DNA from: Caulobacter segnis
GTDB lineage: Bacteria; Pseudomonadota; Alphaproteobacteria; Caulobacterales; Caulobacteraceae
Length of the DNA stretch: 27,185 nt
Reading direction: 5' to 3'
NCBI RefSeq assembly: GCF_003243465.1
Contig: NZ_QFQZ01000067.1
Span: 1-27,185 of the forward strand
A program made the translations under genes and the position numbers. Of this stretch, positions 21,290-27,185 are shown one piece after another. Under the pieces are notes generated by a model. The model had not been told where the DNA came from, did no database searches, and was given only the letters and a program-made list of their open reading frames with translations. Each line of letters begins with the position of its first letter. The stretch's first letter is position 1.

Positions 21290-23779
21290 CTAGAAGTCCG
21301 CCGACACCGTCACGAAGCCCATGCGCGGCGCTTGCGGGAAGGCCGTGTAGCCGCCCGAATTGCTGGTCACGCCGGCCGTCGAGACGCCCTTCTTGTCGAA
21401 GAGGTTGGTGACGTTGGCCGTGACGCGCAGGCCCTTCACGAAGCCCTTGTCGGCCATGTCGAAGGTGTAGCCGGCCTGCAGGTCGACCAGCATCATCGAC
21501 TTCACCGAGAGATCGTTCAGGTAGGTCACATAGCGCTTGCCGACATAGTCGCCGCTGATCTGGGCGTCGAAGGCGCCGTAGTTGAAGCGGGCGATCGTCT
21601 TGTTCATCCACTTGGGCATCAAGGGGACGTACTTGCCGCCAGTGGCGACGGTGACCGGAGTCGAGACGCCGTTCACCAGGGTCGTGCCGCTCTGGTAGTC
21701 CTGGTCGTACTTGGCCTCGCTGTACGAGACGGCGTTGTAGAGCTGGAAGTGCTGGCCGAACTTCAGCGTGCCGGCGACGTCCACGCCCTTGGTCGTCACG
21801 TCGCCGACGTTGGCCAGGATGGCCGGCGCGGGGTTGATGAAGTTATAGGGCGCGATGTTCAGCAGGCGGTTGCTAAACTTGACGATGTAGCCGTTGATCT
21901 GGCCGTCGACACCGGTGATCGGGCCCCAGTTGACGTCGTGGCGCGTGCGCAGGCCCGCCTCATAGGTCCACGAGGTTTCCGGCTTCACCGTCTGCTTGAA
22001 CAGGTCGAAGGCGGCCTGCGTGCCCAGGCTCCACGGCGAGAAGCCGTAGAAGCCGCTGCCCGCGCCATAGGGGATGAACTGGCGCATGTTCTGCTGGACG
22101 TTGACGAACACCTGTTCGTTCTCGGTCGCGTCCCAGAGCAGGCCCAGCTGCGGCAGGAACCACTTGTTCGAGGTGATCGAGCCGGTCGGATAGTGCACGG
22201 GCACGGCCACGGTCGGCAGGTTCTGCTGGTTGATCGGGAACTTGCCGGTGGCGTCCTGCAGGCTCGACTTGAAGCCCGCCTGCAGCAGCAGTTGCGGCGT
22301 GATCCGCCACTGGTCCTGCAGGTGCAGCTGGATGTCGTTGGTGAAGAACTCGGCGGCGTACTGCGTCAGCACCTTCTTGCCGCGCGGCACGTCGTAGGGC
22401 GACAGGTTGTTGTTCTCCTTGGTCATCGGATACCAGGCGCGCTGCTGGGCCGGTTCGTTGTGCTCGAACCAGAAGCCGCCCTTGATCTGATGGTCGCCCA
22501 GGGTCCACTCGACCGTCGACAAGGCGCCCGGACGGTTGATCCGGTACTCGGTGGTGCGGACCGCATAGCCCGTGCCGCCGAACAGGTTGACGATGTTGGT
22601 AAGGGTCGCGGCGCTGGTCGTCGAGCCGACGACGAGGTTCGGATAGTAGGTCGCGAACAGGCCCGGCAGGCCGGCGGTGTTGACCGGACCCGCGACGATG
22701 CCGCGGCCGAAGTTGTAGTGATAATAGACCTGGTTGGTCCAGGTGAGGGTCTCGGTCGGGCGCCAGGCGTACTTGATGTACGAAAGGATGTCCTCGCGCT
22801 GCGCGGCGCTGAAGCAGTTCGAGAAGTTGTTGCCCTGCGACGGCGGCGGCGTGCCCGGACCGCCCGTCAGGTTGGCCGTGCAGCCGGCCAGGTCCGGATA
22901 GATGAAGGCGCGCGTATAGGGCATGAAGTTCTGCGCGGCCGCGGTCTGCTGGTTGCCGCGCGCGGTGGCGTCTTCGTTCGGCTCCACCTTCATCTGCCAG
23001 TCGGCGTAGAAGGTCAGGTCGCCATGCTCGCCTTCCCGGACCAGCTTGAGGTTCACCTGGTGGCCGCGCTGGTGGCCGTCGAAGTCCCAGGCCTTGGCGT
23101 CCTGGCGCAGGTACGAGACGTAGCCCTTGAAGCCGCCGGCCATCTCGCCGCTGTCGAAGCGGACGAAGGTGCGGGTCGTGTCGTAGCTGCCCAGCGTCTG
23201 GCGCAGGTTGAAGCCGCGCTCGGCCGAGGGATCGCGGCTGAAGGTTTCGATGGCGCCGCCCAGGTTGCTGGTCGAGGCCACGCCCAGCGAGCCGGCGCCC
23301 GACGACAGGGTCACGCGCGAGACGTTTTCGCTGCTGACCGCGCGCGAGACCGACAGGCCGTTGTAGTTGCCGTACGCCTGGTCGCCCAGCGGTACGTTGT
23401 CCAGGGTATAGCCCAGCTGCTGGGTCGAGAAGCCATGGACGAACAGCGACAGGTTTTGCTCGTTGTTGCCCCACGGATCGGCGGTTCGATAGATCACGCC
23501 GGGCAGGAACTGGATGGCCTTCAGCGGGCTGGCGCCGGGCAGGACGCGCTGGATCTGCTGGGCTTCCATCGCGACGGCCGAGCGCGTTTCGCGCTGGCTG
23601 GTGATGATCAGCTGCTCGACGGCGGTGTTGTCCTCGGCCGTCGGCGCGGCGGCGGCGGGAGCCGCGGCCGGCGCGGTGTCAGCGGCGCGCGCGCCGGTGG
23701 CCAGCAGCGCGGCGCAGGCCGCGCCGCACCAGAGTGCGGTCTTGCGGCCGCCCGCCGCCGGGAAAGTCTTCGACGCCAT
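21290..23779 (-). CDS. TonB-dependent outer-membrane receptor
   Basis: This 829-aa protein is a gated outer-membrane beta-barrel that imports a ligand using TonB energy. Residues 1-32 are a signal peptide (KTALWCGAACAALLATGARA), followed by an Ala/Pro-rich stretch. The plug begins near 53 with VEQLIITSQRE, possibly overlapping the TonB box, and continues through IQFLPGVIYRTADPWGN, LFVHGFSTQQLGYTLDNVPL and SGAGSLGVASTSNLGGAIETF. The barrel fills the rest and ends in Phe (VTVSADF), the usual assembly signal. I chose the ATG at 23779 because the signal peptide follows directly and GGGGGA lies upstream; the frame continues to 24229 but without credible sequence. The ligand is unknown; no ferric-uptake or sugar genes adjoin. 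The family is greatly expanded in Caulobacter. Confidence 0.92.
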   Translation of the reverse strand: MASKTFPAAGGRKTALWCGAACAALLATGARAADTAPAAAPAAAAPTAEDNTAVEQLIITSQRETRSAVAMEAQQIQRVLPGASPLKAIQFLPGVIYRTADPWGNNEQNLSLFVHGFSTQQLGYTLDNVPLGDQAYGNYNGLSVSRAVSSENVSRVTLSSGAGSLGVASTSNLGGAIETFSRDPSAERGFNLRQTLGSYDTTRTFVRFDSGEMAGGFKGYVSYLRQDAKAWDFDGHQRGHQVNLKLVREGEHGDLTFYADWQMKVEPNEDATARGNQQTAAAQNFMPYTRAFIYPDLAGCTANLTGGPGTPPPSQGNNFSNCFSAAQREDILSYIKYAWRPTETLTWTNQVYYHYNFGRGIVAGPVNTAGLPGLFATYYPNLVVGSTTSAATLTNIVNLFGGTGYAVRTTEYRINRPGALSTVEWTLGDHQIKGGFWFEHNEPAQQRAWYPMTKENNNLSPYDVPRGKKVLTQYAAEFFTNDIQLHLQDQWRITPQLLLQAGFKSSLQDATGKFPINQQNLPTVAVPVHYPTGSITSNKWFLPQLGLLWDATENEQVFVNVQQNMRQFIPYGAGSGFYGFSPWSLGTQAAFDLFKQTVKPETSWTYEAGLRTRHDVNWGPITGVDGQINGYIVKFSNRLLNIAPYNFINPAPAILANVGDVTTKGVDVAGTLKFGQHFQLYNAVSYSEAKYDQDYQSGTTLVNGVSTPVTVATGGKYVPLMPKWMNKTIARFNYGAFDAQISGDYVGKRYVTYLNDLSVKSMMLVDLQAGYTFDMADKGFVKGLRVTANVTNLFDKKGVSTAGVTSNSGGYTAFPQAPRMGFVTVSADF

Positions 23780-23798
23780 CTTGGATGTCCCCCAAACT

Positions 23799-23821
23799 CT
23801 ATTGCGATGGCCGGGCAATAG
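23799..23821 (-). promoter_or_regulatory. Inverted repeat in the TonB-receptor leader
   Basis: CTATTGC (23799-23805) and GCAATAG (23815-23821) are perfect 7-bp arms nine bases apart, 20-42 bases before the receptor start. It could be an operator or a leader hairpin. The receptor class is commonly regulated, but the regulator is not identifiable here. Confidence 0.45.
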
Positions 23822-24003
23822 GGACGCTCCAAGACGGCTCCGCGACAACGAGGCGACGCCTGTGTGACGGTGCGCGGCCGCCACAGTAGACCGGGGCCGC
23901 GCCGCAAGGCGGCCGTGACCGCCAGAAGGAGAACGGCTTATGGACTCAGGGACGCGCGCGCTGACGCTTGCATCAAGGCCGCAGGCGGGCGTCAGATGAC
24001 CCA

Positions 24004-24399
24004 ATGAGCACGCCCGTCTTCGACCTGGATCTCCTGCCGTTCGCCGCCCTGATGGGTGTCGAGATCGTCCACGCCGCCCCCGATCGCGTCGAGGGGCGCT
24101 TGATGGTCCGCCCCGATCTCTGCACCGCGGGCGGCGTTCTGCATGGGGGCGCGGCCATGGCCTTGGCCGACACGCTGGGCGCCATTGGCGCGTTCCTCTC
24201 CACGCCCGAAGGCAAGCGGACGACGACACTGGAGAGCAAGACCAACTTCATCGCCCCCGCCGCCACGGGAACGACGGTGAAGGCGACGGCGACGCCGCTG
24301 CATATCGGCCGTCGCTCCAGCATCTGGGTCACGCGCGTCGAAGCCGAGGACGGCAAGCTCGTGGCGGTGGTCACCCAGACCCAGATGACCCTGGACTAG
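24004..24399 (+). CDS. PaaI-like hotdog thioesterase
   Basis: This 131-aa protein is a single hotdog domain predicted to hydrolyse acyl- or phenylacetyl-CoA-type thioesters. The signature CTAGGVLHGGAAMALADTLG holds the HGG motif, with Asp of ALADT as the usual catalytic neighbour. LESKTNFIAPAATGTTVKA and WVTRVEAEDGKLVAVVTQTQ complete the sheet. The ATG at 24004 gives normal family length; upstream in-frame codons (from 23968) look non-coding. Its TAG stop lies in the CTAG at 24396-24399 that also ends the convergent acyl-CoA ligase gene. Together they could form a make/break pair for acyl-CoA, but convergent arrangement means no shared promoter. Confidence 0.88.
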   Translation: MSTPVFDLDLLPFAALMGVEIVHAAPDRVEGRLMVRPDLCTAGGVLHGGAAMALADTLGAIGAFLSTPEGKRTTTLESKTNFIAPAATGTTVKATATPLHIGRRSSIWVTRVEAEDGKLVAVVTQTQMTLD

Positions 24400-26018
24400 G
24401 CGCTGCCCAGGTGGCCCCGCCAGGCCTCCCGCAGGACCTTCTTGTCGATCTTGCCGGTGGCGGTCAGCGGCACGGGCGCGAAGACCACGTCGTCGGGCGT
24501 CCACCACTTGACGATCCTCGGCGCCAGATAGGCCAGGACGGCGGCCTTGGTGACGGCCGCGCCTTCGTGCGGCTCGATGACCAGCAGCGGCCGTTCCTCC
24601 CACTTCGGATGCGGCACGCCGACGACGGCGGCGATCCTAACGCCCGGACAGCCGACGGCGACGTTCTCCAGGTCGATCGAGCTGATCCACTCGCCGCCGG
24701 ATTTGATCACGTCCTTCTGGCGGTCGGTGATGCGCATGAAGCCGTTGGCGTCCAGCGTCGCGATATCGCCGGTGTCGAACCAGCCCTCGTCGTCGGTGGC
24801 GTCATGGTCCTTGCGGAAGTAGCGTCGCACGACCCAGGGACCGCGCACCTTCAGCGCGCCGGACGTTTGGCCGTCCCAAGGCGCCTCGGAACCGTCCTCG
24901 GTCTCGACCTTCAGCTCGATGCCGAATTGCAGCCGACCCTGGCGCGTCCAGATCGCCTCGTCCATGGCCTCCTCGCCGAGCGCGGCGAGCGCCGGCGTCG
25001 GGGTGGCGACCACGCCGATCGGGCAGGTCTCGGTCATGCCCCAGATCTGCAGCACCTGGACGTCGTAGCGGCGCTTGAAGGTCTCGGCCATGGCGCGCGG
25101 CACCGCGCTGCCGCCGATCACCACGCGCTTCAAGGTGGTCGGCGCGGCGTCGTGTTTCTCCAGCCAGTCGAGGTACATCGTCCAGATGGTGGGGACGCCG
25201 CCGGTGAAGGTGACGCCCTCGCTTTCGATCAGCTCGTGGAGCGACGCGCCGTCCATGCGATCGGCCGGCAGGACCAGCTTGGCGCCGCAGAGCGGCGCGC
25301 TGAACGGCACGCCCCAGGCGGTGGCGTGGTAGAGGCTGGAGCAGGGCATGGCGACGTCGAAGGCCGTAAAGCCGAACGCGCTGTTCAGGCCGCCGGCCAT
25401 GGCGTGCAGCACGACGGCGCGGTGCGAGTAGAGCACGCCCTTGGGGTCGCCGGTCGTGCCCGAAGTGTAGCAGAGGAAGGCCCCGGCGTTCTCGTCGAAG
25501 GACGGCCAATCGATCGTCTCGGGCTCATTGGCGATCAGCGTCTCGTAGCAGAGCGCGCCGACCGCGCCAGGCTCGGTTCGCGCCTCATCCGACAGCATGA
25601 CGAAGGTGGTCACCGAGGCCAGGCGCGGCGCGATGCGCTCGACCAGGGGCAGGAAGTTGCGCTCGAAGAACAAGATGCGGCTGCCCGCGTGGTCGATCGT
25701 GTAGGCGATCTGCTCGTCGGACAGGCGTGGATTGGCGGTGTGCAGCACCGCGCCGACACCCGGAACCGCGTAGAACAGCTCCAGGTGACGGTGGGTGTTC
25801 CAGGCCAGGGAGGTCACCCGGTCGCCGGGCGCGACGCCCAGGCGGTGCAGGGCGTGGGCGGCCTGGGCCGAACGGCGGGACAGGCCCCCATAGTCGTAGC
25901 GCCAGAGCGGCTCGTCGATGAGCCGCGAGACGATCTCGCGCGCGCCATGCGCCTGGGCGGCATAGGTCAGGATGCCGCTGACCAGCAGCGGCGCGGTTTG
26001 CATGAGCCCCGGGATCAT
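24396..26018 (-). CDS. Medium/long-chain acyl-CoA ligase (AMP-binding, DmdB/FadD-like)
   Basis: This 540-aa ANL-superfamily enzyme forms acyl-AMP and then acyl-CoA. The P-loop YTSGTTGDPKG is at 184-194, the A5 motif GMTET at 327-331, the A7 motif WFDTGD at 413-418, RITDRQKDVIKSGGEWIS at 429-446, and the C-terminal catalytic lysine is in PLTATGKIDKK (Lys523). Overall style and the N-terminus MIPGLMQ resemble ligases called long-chain fatty acid or 3-methylmercaptopropionyl-CoA ligase. The specific acid cannot be told. The start at 26018 has GGAGGAG just upstream, but that site lies within a 10-bp perfect hairpin (26020-26052), so translation may be controlled. It follows the chemoreceptor gene on the same strand, 66 bases apart. 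The stop is shared with the convergent thioesterase gene in CTAG. Confidence 0.92.
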   Translation of the reverse strand: MIPGLMQTAPLLVSGILTYAAQAHGAREIVSRLIDEPLWRYDYGGLSRRSAQAAHALHRLGVAPGDRVTSLAWNTHRHLELFYAVPGVGAVLHTANPRLSDEQIAYTIDHAGSRILFFERNFLPLVERIAPRLASVTTFVMLSDEARTEPGAVGALCYETLIANEPETIDWPSFDENAGAFLCYTSGTTGDPKGVLYSHRAVVLHAMAGGLNSAFGFTAFDVAMPCSSLYHATAWGVPFSAPLCGAKLVLPADRMDGASLHELIESEGVTFTGGVPTIWTMYLDWLEKHDAAPTTLKRVVIGGSAVPRAMAETFKRRYDVQVLQIWGMTETCPIGVVATPTPALAALGEEAMDEAIWTRQGRLQFGIELKVETEDGSEAPWDGQTSGALKVRGPWVVRRYFRKDHDATDDEGWFDTGDIATLDANGFMRITDRQKDVIKSGGEWISSIDLENVAVGCPGVRIAAVVGVPHPKWEERPLLVIEPHEGAAVTKAAVLAYLAPRIVKWWTPDDVVFAPVPLTATGKIDKKVLREAWRGHLGSA

Positions 26019-26019
26019 C

Positions 26020-26052
26020 GGCTCCTCCCCACTTTTCTCGTTGGGAGGAGCC
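26020..26052 (-). promoter_or_regulatory. RNA hairpin sequestering the acyl-CoA ligase ribosome-binding site
   Basis: In the leftward transcript GGCTCCTCCC (26052-26043) pairs perfectly with GGGAGGAGCC (26029-26020); the 13-base loop contains AACGAGA. The right arm holds the Shine-Dalgarno GGAGGAG and ends one base before the ATG at 26018. No U-tract follows, so a terminator for the upstream chemoreceptor gene is less likely than translational control. Confidence 0.7.
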
Positions 26053-26084
26053 TAGAACGTGATCGGTGTTCAGGGAAAGCCGGG

Positions 26085-27185
26085 TCAGGCGGCGCGGGCG
26101 CGTGACGTCCGCTGAGCCGGGGCGTCGCCGACCTGGAAGCGCCCAACCAGCGTGGCCAGTTCGCCGGCCTCGCCCTTCAGCGTGTGGGTCGCGGCGGTGG
26201 CTTCCTCGACCATGGCGGCGTTCCGCTGAACGACCTGGTCCATCTGGTTCACCGCGACATTGACCTGGTGCAGGCCGGTCGACTGCTCCTGGGCCGAGGC
26301 GGCGATTTCCTTGACCAGGCTGTCGATGGAGGCGACCTGGGTGACGATGGCGCGCAGGGCGTCGCCGGTCTGGGCGACGAGATCGACGCCCGCCTCGACC
26401 TGCTGGCTGGAGGTCGAGATCAGTTGCTTGATCTCCTTGGCGGCCTCCGCCGACCGCTGAGCGAGCGCGCGCACCTCCTGGGCGACGACGGCGAAGCCCT
26501 TGCCCGCCTCGCCGGCCCGGGCGGCTTCGACCCCGGCGTTCAACGCCAGGAGGTTGGTCTGGAAGGCGATCTCGTCGATGACGCTGATGATCTGGTTGAC
26601 CTGGTTCGACGAGGTCTCGATCTCGCTCATGGCCGAGACGGCCTGGTCGACGATCTCACCCGAGCGCTGCGCGCCGGCGCGGGCCTGGGCGACCAGGCTC
26701 GAGACCTCAAGAGCGCCCGAAGCCGTCTTGCGGACCGTGGCGGTGATCTGGTCCAGGGCCGCGGCGGTCTCTTCCAGGCTGGCGGCCTGCTGCTCGGTGC
26801 GACGCGACAGGTCGTCGGAGGCCGAGGCGATCTCTTCCGACCCGGCGCGGATGCCGCCGGTGGCGCCGTTGATGCCGCGCAGGGCGTCGCGCAGGCGGTC
26901 GGCGGCGGTGTTGAAATCGCGCTTTAGGCCTTCGGCCTTCGGCGTAAGCTGGGCGTCGATCCGATAGGTCAGGTCGCCGGCGGCCAGGTGGTCCAGCGCC
27001 TTGGCCAGGGTGTTCATGGCGAAGGCGTCGGCTTCGGCCTCGGCGGCCTTCTCGCGCTCGCGCTGCTGCCGTTCGGCCTCGACCTGGGCGCGCTGGGCGG
27101 TCGCTTCGGCTTCCAGGCGAACCTTCTCGATCGCGGCGTCCTTGAAGTAGGCGACGGCGGCGGCCATTTCGCCGACCTCGTCCTT
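26085..27185 (-). CDS. Methyl-accepting chemotaxis protein, N-terminal part outside window
   Basis: The leftward frame runs from the right edge to a stop at 26085, 366 visible codons. The visible start KDEVGEMAAAVAYFKDAAIE is the end of a HAMP domain. A charged helix rich in Glu/Ala/Arg follows, then a second HAMP-like stretch (LDHLAAGDLTYRID), then the long signalling coiled coil. The hairpin tip EIAFQTNLLALNAGVEAARA with GEAGKGFAVVA is the nearly invariant CheA/CheW-binding region. Methylation-type Glu/Gln pairs occur in RTEQQAASLEETAAALDQIT and again in AAMVEEATAATHTL. The tail ends SRARAA. Ligand-binding and membrane segments lie outside the window. Gene style matches Caulobacter McpA-like receptors. 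A start within the window (ATG at 27167) would cut the HAMP domain, so it was not used. Confidence 0.92.
   Translation of the reverse strand, partial: KDEVGEMAAAVAYFKDAAIEKVRLEAEATAQRAQVEAERQQREREKAAEAEADAFAMNTLAKALDHLAAGDLTYRIDAQLTPKAEGLKRDFNTAADRLRDALRGINGATGGIRAGSEEIASASDDLSRRTEQQAASLEETAAALDQITATVRKTASGALEVSSLVAQARAGAQRSGEIVDQAVSAMSEIETSSNQVNQIISVIDEIAFQTNLLALNAGVEAARAGEAGKGFAVVAQEVRALAQRSAEAAKEIKQLISTSSQQVEAGVDLVAQTGDALRAIVTQVASIDSLVKEIAASAQEQSTGLHQVNVAVNQMDQVVQRNAAMVEEATAATHTLKGEAGELATLVGRFQVGDAPAQRTSRARAA

Noticed and set aside
21278..23821. An 847-codon open frame on the plus strand
   Set aside because: It is fully antisense to the TonB receptor, which has clear motifs. Its Val/Ala/Arg/Gln-rich translation shows no family.
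23890..23930. A GC-rich hairpin (GGCCGC...GCGGCC) ahead of the PaaI-like gene
   Set aside because: It is a weak, interrupted stem in very GC-rich sequence with no T-run and no clear relation to a promoter.
24411..26105. A 564-codon open frame on the plus strand
   Set aside because: It mirrors the acyl-CoA ligase, which has all the ANL motifs. The antisense product is compositionally biased.

Overview
The window looks like chromosomal DNA of a high-GC alphaproteobacterium, most likely Caulobacter or a close relative (Caulobacteraceae). The evidence is codon use biased to G/C in the third position, a divergent EF-P/EpmA pair, an alphaproteobacterial zf-CHCC (NDUFS6-like) protein, a large TonB-dependent receptor and a Caulobacter-style chemoreceptor. 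The genus is an inference from protein style; no search was run.

Region 1 (1-12390) is a polysaccharide region. An RTX-repeat polysaccharide lyase, cut by the left edge, is transcribed leftward. Facing away from it is a tightly packed rightward run: secreted GH5 glycosidase, Wzx/MVF-type flippase, GT4 glycosyltransferase, second GT4, hexapeptide-repeat acetyltransferase, third GT4, then after a 113-bp gap a heparinase II/III-family protein. A convergent OafA-type acyltransferase with an SGNH domain closes the region. Together these would assemble, O-acetylate, flip and trim an exopolysaccharide. No initiating sugar-phosphate transferase, Wzy polymerase or Wza/Wzc export gene is visible, so the pathway must be completed elsewhere.

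Region 2 (12391-13446) is about 1 kb without a convincing protein gene, unusually AT-rich in its centre and containing small palindromes. It ends at a tRNA-Arg(CCG) gene whose 3' end faces the polysaccharide region. This is a layout typical of an integration boundary.

Region 3 (13514-19475) is mixed metabolism. Leftward are an NCS2 purine-base permease translationally coupled to a signal-peptide-bearing 'purine nucleoside permease' (NUP) protein, and an orphan ABC ATPase. Rightward is a zf-CHCC/YciA-thioesterase pair. Leftward again are a 61-aa unknown, a TerB-domain protein and a VIT/CCC1 metal transporter.

Region 4 (19476-21266) holds divergent epmA (EF-P lysyl-transferase) and efp, followed by a strong terminator.

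Region 5 (21290-27185) holds a TonB-dependent receptor, a PaaI-like thioesterase convergent with an acyl-CoA ligase, and a chemoreceptor truncated by the right edge.

The most unusual non-coding signals are two hairpins that bury the Shine-Dalgarno sequences of the acyl-CoA ligase and VIT genes and share the loop sequence AACGAGA. There is also a cluster of interleaved inverted repeats upstream of the 61-aa gene.
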